Assembly (NCBI GenBank): GCA_002694745.1
Contig: NZMY01000045.1
Span: 1-64,000, forward strand
From: Croceicoccus sp.
GTDB lineage: Bacteria; Pseudomonadota; Alphaproteobacteria; Sphingomonadales; Sphingomonadaceae
Length of the DNA stretch: 64,000 bases
Direction of reading: 5' to 3'
Of the stretch, positions 50,187-58,144 are shown piece by piece. Below the pieces are notes generated by a model that made no database searches, was not told the origin of the DNA, and was given only the letters and a program-made list of their open reading frames with translations. Within the stretch, counting starts at the first letter, position 1, and every line of letters starts with the position of its first letter. A program made the position numbers and the translations under genes.

Positions 50187-51563
50187 ATGCCCGCAACCGA
50201 CGTCGCAGCGTACCGGAAATCCTGCATTATCGATCCCGATGCTGCGCCCGCCGATCATGGCGCGAAAGCGCCCTATGTCGACAACGGCTTTGGCCCGATC
50301 AGTCCCGAACGATATTATTCCATGGAATGGATGGAGGCAGAGCGTCGCCATCTCTGGTCACGCGTGTGGAACTGGGCCTGCCGCGAAGAGGACATCCCCC
50401 TCGCCGGGGACTATGTGAAATTCGATCTCGGCCGCGAAAGCTTTATCGTAACGCGCGGCGACGATGGAGCCATTCGCGCCTTCTACAATGTCTGTCCGCA
50501 TCGGGGTAACCGTATCGTCACCGACGAGGACGGCGCCCGGCCGCAGGGGTTTGCCTGCCGGTTTCACAACTGGCGCTTCTCGCTGTCGGGTGAGAATACC
50601 CATGTCACCGACCGGGAGACGTTCCGCGAGGATGCGTTATGCCGCAACCGTGACCTGCGGCAGGCTCGATGCGAAACATGGGAAGGGTTCGTTTTCATCA
50701 ATATGGATGAGGAGGCCGCCCCCCTGCTGGATCAGATCGGGCCGCTTTGCGACCATGCCAAACCGTATCGGGTCCGCGACATGCGGATCATGCGCCGGGT
50801 GCAGGCCGTTTGGGAAGCCAACTGGAAGGTCGGTGTCGACGGCTTCAACGAGGCCTACCACGTTCACGCCATTCATCCGCAGATCCTGCCGGTGTTCGAC
50901 GACTATCACGCGCAGATCGACCTTTATCCCAACGGCATGAGCCGCATGACGACCCGGTTCGCACACCAGAGTCCCCGCATGAACGAAGAGGGACTGAACC
51001 CCGCGCTGCGCGCCGCCATGGAAGAGGTCGGACTGGATCCCGACATGTTCGAAGGCAGAATGGAGGACGTGCGTCCAGCCATTCAGAAGGCGAAGCGCAA
51101 AAGGGCGGAACGGCTCGGCGTGGATTATTCGATGTTCAGCGACAACCAGCTGACAGACGACTGGAATTACGACATTTTTCCCAATATCCAGATGGGTATG
51201 CACCCGGAAGGCATCAGCATGCTCTATTTTCGGCCGCATGCCACAGATCCGCGCAAGTTCATCTTCGACGTGATCGTGTTGATGCACCCTCAGCATGATA
51301 CGGATATCCTGCCGCCTGCCTATATGGGTCTGCCCGATGACACAGACCTTTCAGGTCGCGAACCGGTCGAGATCGAACATGTCGACTGGCGCAAGGGCGG
51401 ATTGGGCGAGTTGTTCGATCAGGATGCATCGCTTTTTGCCGATGTGCAAAAAGGCATGGAAAGCGCCAGCTACGAAGGGGCGATCCTGTCCGAACAAGAG
51501 CAGCGCATCGGTCATTTCCATGCGGAACTGGAGCGTTATCTCGCGGGCGCAATGTCGGGTTAG
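50187..51563 (+). CDS. Rieske non-heme iron oxygenase, alpha subunit
   Basis: A 458-residue ring-hydroxylating-type oxygenase subunit. The Rieske [2Fe-2S] ligands are Cys103-His105 (CPHRGNR) and Cys124-His127 (CRFHNW). The catalytic domain has the mononuclear iron motif in DGFNEAYHVHAIHP (His225, His230), with a likely Asp in DDWNYDIFPN near residue 330. The ATG at 50187 follows GGAGAGCG at seven bases; the longer frame upstream overlaps the divergent peptidase. No reductase or beta subunit is adjacent, so electrons must come from elsewhere. The substrate is unknown. Confidence 0.9.
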   Translation: MPATDVAAYRKSCIIDPDAAPADHGAKAPYVDNGFGPISPERYYSMEWMEAERRHLWSRVWNWACREEDIPLAGDYVKFDLGRESFIVTRGDDGAIRAFYNVCPHRGNRIVTDEDGARPQGFACRFHNWRFSLSGENTHVTDRETFREDALCRNRDLRQARCETWEGFVFINMDEEAAPLLDQIGPLCDHAKPYRVRDMRIMRRVQAVWEANWKVGVDGFNEAYHVHAIHPQILPVFDDYHAQIDLYPNGMSRMTTRFAHQSPRMNEEGLNPALRAAMEEVGLDPDMFEGRMEDVRPAIQKAKRKRAERLGVDYSMFSDNQLTDDWNYDIFPNIQMGMHPEGISMLYFRPHATDPRKFIFDVIVLMHPQHDTDILPPAYMGLPDDTDLSGREPVEIEHVDWRKGGLGELFDQDASLFADVQKGMESASYEGAILSEQEQRIGHFHAELERYLAGAMSG

Positions 51564-51789
51564 ACTCAGGAGCCACATGGCAGAATGCTCGACTGTCATG
51601 GCCATGAATGATGGCTATAACCTTGCTCCGCGCCTGCCGCCTATGATGCGGCGATTGCAAACGATGGATTGCACGGGGTAGAGCACTTGAATTTCATGAC
51701 ACTCGCCGCGATCGGGAGCCCTATATCGCTTGCCGCGCCGCGCCGGAATAACGCCGGTCAGTCCAGGGCGGGGCGCTAAAGTGCGCGGC

Positions 51790-52254
51790 ATGTCCTATCT
51801 CAGGCGCAATATCGTCCTGTTCGGGGCACTGGCGGCCAATCTCGGTAATGCGATCGCGAAATTCATCGCGGCCTCGATCACCGGCTCATCCTCGATGCTG
51901 TCGGAGGGTTTTCACTCGGTCGTGGATTCGCTGCGCGAGGCGAAAGGGCTGTTGATCGGCGAAAGCGCGGACCTGGAAATCATCGACCGAATTCGCGAGG
52001 TGATCGAAGCCAAGGAATGGATCACTTGCGTCAATCATGTCCGCACGATCCACACCGCGCCGCAGCAGATCTTCGCCGCCATCAGCGCGGATCTCGACGA
52101 CGGGCTTACGATGGGCCGCGGAGAACGGTTGATCGAAGAGCTTGAGGACGAGCTTCGCGTGGCCGTGCCGCATCTGTCCTCGATCTATATTCGCCCGGAA
52201 AGACGGGAAGACGCGTTTACTGCCGACCGGCTGACGCCTGCCGATCCGGGGTAA
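51790..52254 (+). pseudogene. Cation diffusion facilitator with in-frame internal deletion
   Basis: A 154-codon frame. Residues 1-46 are the start of a CDF metal exporter (AALAANLGNAIAKFIAASITG, SSSMLSEGFHSVVD: helix 1 and the metal-site Asp of helix 2). It then jumps at ~51928 directly to the cytoplasmic tail (EAKGLLIGESADLEIIDRIR, ITCVNHVRTIHTAPQQIF, GERLIEELEDELR). A full CDF protein is ~300-330 residues, so about 150-160 residues (helices 2-6) are missing while the frame is kept. Metal transport is impossible; a stable soluble C-terminal domain on one helix might still be made. Confidence 0.8.
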
Positions 52255-52328
52255 GGGCCGCGAACCGAAATCGGATCGTCAGGCAGCGATGGGCGGCGCA
52301 ATCGTCCGTTCAATCGGCGACATCCGCT

Positions 52329-53417
52329 TCACGCCCAGCGGCGCAGCCGTGTTGCCCGTGCCAGCCGGGTCACGATGGCGGGACAAGCGGACAGCAGAGC
52401 TACACCGCCAAGCCGCAGCAGCCGGTATTCCTGCCAATGCTGAAGCATCATCGCGCGTCTGATCTGGCCCTGCACTTCCTGCAGATAAGATGCGGTATAA
52501 TCGCGAACATCGCCGCCTTGCAGCACGCACCGGGACGCGACGAAGGCGCTGCGCAGCGCCAGCGCCATGCCGTCCCCGGTAAGCGAGGCCGTCATGCCCG
52601 CCCTGTCGCCCAGCAGAAACATGCGCTCGTCCGCCGCCGGGCGCGCCATCCTGCCATAGGGGAGGTTGGAGATCGCCGCAGGCCGCGCCATCAGCGGCTC
52701 GGCATCGCGCAGCCATTCGCCGCAATAAGGCAGGGCGCAAAGCATGGAAAGCACCGCATCCCAGCTCCCTCCCAGTTCGCCCAGCCGCACCTTGCGGATG
52801 ACCAGGCACAGGTTCGCGCGGTCATCCTCCACCGGCTGAAGCCCTGCATAGCCGCCGTCGAACAGGATCAGCCTGATCGTCCCGGCGAGCGCGCTTCGTG
52901 CCTGAGGCGAAAGCCTGAAATGCATCTTGAAGCCGACGAACGGATCCTCGCCGCCATCCGCCTCGTCCCGCTCGCCGCGAATGCGGTGCTTGCCGGTGGC
53001 GAGCAGGACCGTATCGCCCTCGACATCGCCCGCGCTGGTGCGGATGCGCTCGCCCTCGATGGCGTTCACCCTTATGCCGCGCCGGATATCGACCCCGGCA
53101 CCGGCTGCCCGTTCCAGCAACGCCTCGTCGAGGCGAAAGCGGCTGAGGCCGAGCGCGGTGAACGGCAGCGGCGCTTCCACCAGCCTCGGCCCCGACGCCA
53201 GTTCGACCCTGTCGATGGGCGATCCGCCAAGCGCGACAGGATCCATCCCCAGCGCCTCCAGATGATCGCGCGCCTCGATCGACAGGAATTCGCCGCAGAC
53301 ATTGTGGTGCGGACCGGTTTCGCGTTCGATCAGCGACACCGACCGGCCTGCCCTTGCCAGCAGGATGGCCGCGCCGCTTCCGGCAAGACCGCCGCCCAGC
53401 ACCAGCGCGTCAGTCAT
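52329..53417 (-). CDS. FAD-dependent oxidoreductase, geranylgeranyl-reductase-like, of the T3PKS cluster
   Basis: A 362-residue flavoprotein. The N-terminal dinucleotide motif is VLGGGLAGSGAAILLARAGR (residues ~6-25) with ERETG. A substrate-side strand FVGFKMHFRL and the second FAD motif FLLGDRAGMTASLTGDGMA (~268-286) follow. The family includes polyprenyl reductases and hydroxylating monooxygenases. Its start overlaps the type III PKS stop by eight bases. In comparable bacterial clusters such an enzyme oxidises the alkyl-phenol or quinone product; that role is inferred. Confidence 0.85.
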   Translation of the reverse strand: MTDALVLGGGLAGSGAAILLARAGRSVSLIERETGPHHNVCGEFLSIEARDHLEALGMDPVALGGSPIDRVELASGPRLVEAPLPFTALGLSRFRLDEALLERAAGAGVDIRRGIRVNAIEGERIRTSAGDVEGDTVLLATGKHRIRGERDEADGGEDPFVGFKMHFRLSPQARSALAGTIRLILFDGGYAGLQPVEDDRANLCLVIRKVRLGELGGSWDAVLSMLCALPYCGEWLRDAEPLMARPAAISNLPYGRMARPAADERMFLLGDRAGMTASLTGDGMALALRSAFVASRCVLQGGDVRDYTASYLQEVQGQIRRAMMLQHWQEYRLLRLGGVALLSACPAIVTRLARATRLRRWA

Positions 53418-54516
53418 CGCGCCCCGTCAGGGTGAACCGGAAGCTTTCGGCGGCAAGGCCGGGTCCGAAGGCCATGGCCAGACCGTTCTGTGGCGCATCG
53501 CTCTGGCCTCGCTCGCGCAGCAGCCGCGCCAGTACGAACATCAGCGTGGCCGAAGACATATTGCCGAAATCGTTCAGGACCGAGCGCGAACCGTCCAGCG
53601 CATCGCCGTCAAGGCCGAGCCCGTTCTCGACCGCGCCGAGGATGCTGCGTCCGCCCGCATGGACGGCCCATAAATCGAAGTCGCCGGGCTTCAGCCCGCG
53701 CAGAAGGCCATCGGATGCGCTGCTGGCAGCCTCGCGCCGCAACGCCTCGGCAATGCGGGCAGGGACCTCCCCGCCAAGATGCATGTCGAAGCCCTGATCG
53801 CCGATATCCCAGGTGATGGCATCGGCGGTCGCCCCGATGGTCGCCGCGCGAAAATCGGTCAGCGCGATGCCCCCTGCGTCCGCGGTGACCAGCGCCGACG
53901 CCGCCCCGTCGCCGAACAGCAGCATCGAAAGCAGCTTTTGCAGATTGTCGCTGCGCTGGAAATGCAGCGAGCACAGCTCCACCGTCACCACCAGCACGCG
54001 CGCGGAGGGCGTGGAGCGCACGATATGATGCGCCAGCCTCAGGCTGTTCACGGCGGCATAGCAGCCCATGAAGCCGACGACCGTGCGCTCGACACCGGGG
54101 TCGAGGCCCATCCTCTGCACGATAGACTGGTCGAGTCCGGGGGCCATGAAGCCGGTGCAGGATGCGACGACCAGATGGGTGATGCCCGCCTCCGCGATTC
54201 CGGGATCGAGCGCATGGATGGCCGACACGGCCAGTTCGGGCGCATAAGTCTTGTAGCGCGCCATGCGCAGCGCCGTGCTCGGCCACTCGCCGGTGCCGTA
54301 GAACCCCTCGGTGTCGGTGATCGTACCGTCGGGCAGGGTGACGGGCTGCAGATAGGAAAAGCGCTGACCGATGCCCGAACGCTCGACCATGCGTTCGAAC
54401 AGGCGGCGTTCGCGCTTGTCCTCGATGGTGTTGGTGACGAAATCGACGAATGCGGCATGCACCGCGTGGGGCGGGTTCGCGGTGCCGATGCGGTTGATAT
54501 GGGCGGTCGCCGTCAC
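53410..54516 (-). CDS. Type III polyketide synthase (chalcone/stilbene synthase family)
   Basis: A 368-residue homodimeric enzyme condensing acyl starters with malonyl-CoA. The catalytic triad is visible: Cys120 in VVASCTGFMAPGLD, His286 in WAVHAGGR, Asn319 in NDFGNMSSAT. Other conserved blocks are VGFMGCYAAVNSLRLA and LLFGDGAASALV. Length is typical. The gene overlaps the KAS gene upstream (ATGA, 54513-54516) and the FAD oxidoreductase downstream. Likely product class is an alkyl-pyrone, alkylresorcinol or phloroglucinol. The adjacent ACP and KAS suggest a dedicated fatty starter unit. Confidence 0.93.
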   Translation of the reverse strand: MTATAHINRIGTANPPHAVHAAFVDFVTNTIEDKRERRLFERMVERSGIGQRFSYLQPVTLPDGTITDTEGFYGTGEWPSTALRMARYKTYAPELAVSAIHALDPGIAEAGITHLVVASCTGFMAPGLDQSIVQRMGLDPGVERTVVGFMGCYAAVNSLRLAHHIVRSTPSARVLVVTVELCSLHFQRSDNLQKLLSMLLFGDGAASALVTADAGGIALTDFRAATIGATADAITWDIGDQGFDMHLGGEVPARIAEALRREAASSASDGLLRGLKPGDFDLWAVHAGGRSILGAVENGLGLDGDALDGSRSVLNDFGNMSSATLMFVLARLLRERGQSDAPQNGLAMAFGPGLAAESFRFTLTGRDD

Positions 54517-55718
54517 GCCCGCGTCCCGACCAATACGGCGTTGAGCCCGCCGAAGGCAAAGCTGTTCGACACCAGCGCATCGGCGTCAAAGGCCTGCCCC
54601 TCGAGCTCAAGCGGTATGTCGCAATCGGGATCGGCACCCAGATGGTTGAGCGTCGCCGGCGCGAACCCCTCGGCCAGCGCCCGCATGCCGAGGACGAATT
54701 CCACCGCACCCCCTGCACCGATCATGTGGCCATGCGCCGATTTGGTCGCGATCACGCGGTGCCGGTCCAACCCCGCGCCATAAATCTTGCGCAGCGCCGC
54801 CGCCTCGGTCGGGTCGTTGAGCGGCGTGCCGGTTCCATGCGCGGAGATCAGCAGCGTAGCGCCCTCCGCGATCCCAGCATCCTCATGCGCGATACGCAAG
54901 GCGGCGGCCATTCCGTGGGCATCGGGCGCGGTCATCTGTCCGGCATCGCTGCTGGCGCCATATCCCGCCAGCCTGCCCAGCACCGCCGCGCCGCGCGCCT
55001 TTGCATGGTCCTCGCTTTCCAGCACCAGCATCGCCGCGCCTTCGCCCAGCACCATGCCCTGCCGCCCTTGCGAGAAGGGGCGGCATGTATCGGGCGCCAA
55101 TACGCCCAGCGATTGCCATCCCGTCCACGATCCGCGCGTCAGGCACGCCTCCGCGCCGCCGGCAATGGCGACATCGACGCGGCCAGCGCGGATCATGTGC
55201 ATCGCCTCGCCCAGCGCATGGGCCGATGAGGCGCAGGCGCTGGATATGGTGAAGACGGGGCCATGGATGCCGCGAAGCATCGCGATATGCGCCGACGGAG
55301 CCGCGATCATCGAACTCGGGATCGTCTGGGGATGAACCTTGGTCTGCCCCTTGCCGAACAGCCGTTCATAGGCGGTTTCAAAGCTGGCATTGCCGCCGCT
55401 GCCGCATCCCACGATCACCGCCGTCCGGTGATCGAGCGCGGGATGGCCGGAGATCCCCGACTGCCCAATCGCTTCTTCGGCAGCGAGGAGCGCGTAAAGC
55501 GACAAGGGATCGAGCTTGCCCAGCCGCCTGATGTCATCATGCGCAGGCGGGGCGAGATCCGCTGCGTCCGGGATCGCCGCGGCGCATCCCTCCATGCCGC
55601 CGCGCGCGATCGGCGCGATCGCGCCCTGTCTCGCGGCAAGCCGTTCCCACGCTTCATCGACGCCAATGCCAAGGCCGCTGACGCAGCCCATGCCGGTGAT
55701 CACGACATGGCGGTTCAC
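54513..55718 (-). CDS. Beta-ketoacyl-ACP synthase (FabF-like)
   Basis: A 401-residue condensing enzyme. The catalytic Cys162 is in ISSACASSAHALG, His294 in SAHGTGTPLNDPTEA, and His329 in ATKSAHGHMIGAGG, the full C-H-H set of elongating KAS enzymes. It is coupled by ATGA with the ACP upstream (55715-55718) and the T3PKS downstream. Unlike housekeeping fabF it is divergent in the substrate region, which suits a specialised acyl chain made for the T3PKS. That function is inferred. Confidence 0.9.
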   Translation of the reverse strand: MNRHVVITGMGCVSGLGIGVDEAWERLAARQGAIAPIARGGMEGCAAAIPDAADLAPPAHDDIRRLGKLDPLSLYALLAAEEAIGQSGISGHPALDHRTAVIVGCGSGGNASFETAYERLFGKGQTKVHPQTIPSSMIAAPSAHIAMLRGIHGPVFTISSACASSAHALGEAMHMIRAGRVDVAIAGGAEACLTRGSWTGWQSLGVLAPDTCRPFSQGRQGMVLGEGAAMLVLESEDHAKARGAAVLGRLAGYGASSDAGQMTAPDAHGMAAALRIAHEDAGIAEGATLLISAHGTGTPLNDPTEAAALRKIYGAGLDRHRVIATKSAHGHMIGAGGAVEFVLGMRALAEGFAPATLNHLGADPDCDIPLELEGQAFDADALVSNSFAFGGLNAVLVGTRA

Positions 55719-55945
55719 GCTTCCGTCTTGTCGCGGATGCGCCGGACCAGCTGGCCCAGCGTCATCTCGGGCGCGATCTGATCGGGCTCGATCTTTACGC
55801 CATAGCGGTCCTCCACCTCGAACAGCAGGCTGACCATGTCGATCGACGAGATGTCCAGCGTGGCCAGCGGCGCGTCCATGTCGAGGTCTTGGCGGGGCAG
55901 ACCGGTTTCCTGCGCGATCAGCGCCAGGATCTCTTCGTCGTTCAT
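55715..55945 (-). CDS. Acyl carrier protein of the T3PKS cluster
   Basis: A 76-residue ACP. The phosphopantetheine attachment Ser34 lies in LDISSIDMVSLLFEVEDRYG, matching the D-S-L/I-D-x-V-x-L motif with the Asp replaced by Ser. The start at 55945 is supported by coupling to the DUF2147 gene (ATGA, 55942-55945). It needs a phosphopantetheinyl transferase; a candidate is the Sfp-type enzyme at 1.5 kb. Confidence 0.9.
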   Translation of the reverse strand: MNDEEILALIAQETGLPRQDLDMDAPLATLDISSIDMVSLLFEVEDRYGVKIEPDQIAPEMTLGQLVRRIRDKTEA

Positions 55946-56385
55946 CGGTTCCGGTCCTTGCCTACGCGTGTCCAATGCTTGATCCTGCACACGAACAGCA
56001 CGCATCCTGTCACGTCGAGGCGGTCGGGTGAAGCCAGAGCGATCCGCGCGCGATAGCTTCGGCCCGCTTTGGGATCATAGGCCTCGCCATCGTCCCAGCG
56101 CCCGTCCTTTCGCTGCAGGCCCGACAATATCCTGACGCCCACCAGCTTCTGATTGCGCAGGGCGGGGTCGGGGTTGTTGACGTCCTTGTCGGGCGCGGCG
56201 GGATCCAGCACCTTGACCAGCGTCCCGCACAGCTGCGAGCCGCAGGGCGCAATCTCGATAATGCCCGACCGGTCGTCGGTCAGCCATTGGCCAAGGACGG
56301 AGGGGGATTTCTGCTGGGCCGTGGCGGGCCCGCCGGCTGCCAGCAGGGCGAGGGTAAGCGCGAACGCCGTGATCCGGATGGTCAA
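55942..56385 (-). CDS. Exported DUF2147 protein
   Basis: A 147-residue secreted protein with a signal peptide (~1-24, ends PATAQQ). A single DUF2147 beta-barrel domain follows: VLGQWLTDDRSGIIEIAPCG (~30-49) and YRARIALASPDRLDVTGCVL near the end, with paired Cys. The role of the family is unclear; members often sit beside envelope or lipid genes. It is the first gene of the T3PKS operon and overlaps the ACP start. Confidence 0.87.
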   Translation of the reverse strand: MTIRITAFALTLALLAAGGPATAQQKSPSVLGQWLTDDRSGIIEIAPCGSQLCGTLVKVLDPAAPDKDVNNPDPALRNQKLVGVRILSGLQRKDGRWDDGEAYDPKAGRSYRARIALASPDRLDVTGCVLFVCRIKHWTRVGKDRNR

Positions 56386-56573
56386 GGGATAATCATCGCA
56401 TCAGTTACTCCGCCGGTGGGGAATCCTCGGGCAAGCATATGCAGTGCACTATCCCGCAGCCGGTCATGAATTGGAACCCGCTGCCGCATCGCTTTGTTCC
56501 GCCATGGAACTCGTGCATCGTGGCGACCACGCTGCATGGCACGCTGGAGGGACTGCGCAAACGGGATGCCGAC

Positions 56574-57287
56574 ATGAAAAGCCTTGCCGTCCGGTCCCGA
56601 CAGGAAGAGCAGATGGATGCCGCCGATCTCGACGCGGCGACCTATGCGCAGGTCCTGCGCGGTCTTGCACGGGTCAATCGCTGGACCTTTACCGGCCACT
56701 CGGTGTTGCCGTTTCTGAAACGCTTTGCGGGCAGGCTGGACGGTTTCTCGCTGCTCGATGTCGGATTCGGGCAGGGGGACATGCTGCGCGCCATCGCCCG
56801 CTGGGCGCGCAAACGCGGGATCGAGGCCAGACTGGTCGGCGTCGATCTCAACCCGCGCAGCGCCCCCATCGCCCGCGCGGCGACGAGCGCCGGGCTGAAC
56901 ATCGATTTCCGCACCGGCGACTATGCCGATCAGGGCGACCGGTTCGACTATATCGTCAGCAGCCAGGTTGCCCATCACATGACCGATGCGCAGCTGACGG
57001 CATTCATCCGCCATATGGAGGATACGGCCCTGCGCGGCTGGGTGATCGGCGATCTTCATCGTCACCGCCTGTCCTATCAGTTCTATCCGCTGCTGGCGCG
57101 GGCCATGGGCGTCCACCGGATCGTCCGCGAGGATGGCCAGCTGTCGATCGCCCGCTCTTTCCGCCCCGCCGAATGGACGTTGATCCTGGCCGAGGCGGGC
57201 CTTTCGCCTGAGCAATTCCGGATCGTCAGGCGGTTCCCCTTCCGCCTAACGGTGGAGCGCGACAGGTCCGCCGCCGCCGGGGAGTAG
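56574..57287 (+). CDS. Class I SAM-dependent methyltransferase of the T3PKS cluster
   Basis: A ~237-residue methyltransferase. Motif I is LLDVGFGQGDMLRAIARWA (about residues 59-77), the acidic motif II end GVDLNPRSAP, and post-I IDFRTGDYADQ. VSSQVAHHMTDAQL is motif IV-like, giving a ubiquinone/menaquinone-type fold. It faces away from the DUF2147-ACP-KAS-T3PKS-reductase operon with about 190 bases between, the usual layout of a divergent biosynthetic locus. It probably methylates the polyketide ring. The start is uncertain: ATG at 56574 or an ATG 39 bases on with GGAAG upstream. Confidence 0.83.
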   Translation: MKSLAVRSRQEEQMDAADLDAATYAQVLRGLARVNRWTFTGHSVLPFLKRFAGRLDGFSLLDVGFGQGDMLRAIARWARKRGIEARLVGVDLNPRSAPIARAATSAGLNIDFRTGDYADQGDRFDYIVSSQVAHHMTDAQLTAFIRHMEDTALRGWVIGDLHRHRLSYQFYPLLARAMGVHRIVREDGQLSIARSFRPAEWTLILAEAGLSPEQFRIVRRFPFRLTVERDRSAAAGE

Positions 57288-57345
57288 GCCGCGCGGGGGG
57301 CAACCTCCGGTTGGCTTCCCGCTTTGCGGCTGGCAGGCTGGCTGC

Positions 57346-57801
57346 ATGACCAATGATCCTTACGAACTGAACCGCTTCGTCGACGCGCAGCGGGGAGTTT
57401 ATGAGCAGGCCCTCGCCGAGATCCGGCACGGCGCCAAGCGCAGCCACTGGATGTGGTTCATATTTCCGCAGATCGCAGGGCTGGGGCAAAGCAACATGGC
57501 GCGCCGCTTTGCGATCGGCTCGCTGGACGAAGCGCAAGCCTATCTGGGCCATCCCGTTCTGGGGCCGCGCTATGAGGAATGCGTTGCGGCGTTGCAATCG
57601 CTGAGCGACACGACTGCTGAACGGGTCTTCGGCGGCGTCGATGCCATGAAGCTGAGATCCTCCCTGACATTATTTGCCCGCGCAGGGGACAACGCCCTTT
57701 TCCGCGAAGCCATCGAACGCTGGTTTTCCGCGCCCGACGAACGAACGATTGAGATCCTCGCGCAGCAGTCTTCGCCCGCTGAGGGGGATGGCGCAGGCTA
57801 A
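57346..57801 (+). CDS. DUF1810 family protein
   Basis: A 151-residue cytoplasmic protein with the family's pattern: LNRFVDAQRGVYEQALAEIR, then HWMWFIFPQIAGLGQSNMAR, then YLGHPVLGPRYEECVAALQ and a conserved F-G-x-x-D-A-x-K-L-R-S-S segment. DUF1810 is widespread and uncharacterised; it may relate to the NADAR/YbiA fold, which is not visible from sequence alone. Confidence 0.9.
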   Translation: MTNDPYELNRFVDAQRGVYEQALAEIRHGAKRSHWMWFIFPQIAGLGQSNMARRFAIGSLDEAQAYLGHPVLGPRYEECVAALQSLSDTTAERVFGGVDAMKLRSSLTLFARAGDNALFREAIERWFSAPDERTIEILAQQSSPAEGDGAG

Positions 57802-57828
57802 CGCCACTGCCGTTTTCCCCGACCCGGT

Positions 57829-58062
57829 TCAGGGTTCGCCGTTCTCGGCCCGCTCCGAGACAAGCAGGCCGCCATCAGCCATCAGCGCCATGGTGAGCCG
57901 GTCGGCCGACAAGGCGTCGGAGGACCCGTCGAACACGTGGACATTCGTGAACTGGATCGCAGCGGACGGGGCGTCCTGGGCGGACAGCGGCGAGGCGATG
58001 ACCGCGGCCAGCATCGTCAGAAGGCAGGCGAGCAGAGCCCGATTTGACATCATGCTCATCAT
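57829..58062 (-). pseudogene. N-terminal remnant of a secreted amidohydrolase
   Basis: A 77-codon frame with GAGGGG five bases before its ATG and a signal peptide (LLACLLTMLAAVIASPLSAQ). It continues IQFTNVHVFDGSSDALSADR, which is how metal-dependent amidohydrolases begin (FTNVxVFDG). It stops soon after, without any metal-binding HxH or catalytic Asp. A full protein would be ~420-480 residues, so this is a stump left by deletion or nonsense mutation. Confidence 0.65.
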
Positions 58063-58144
58063 TTCGACCCCTCTGGAAAACCAGACTCGATACGGGGCCC
58101 TGTATGCAATCAATGCTGTATTAGGGGCAATAAAATTAGCAGCT

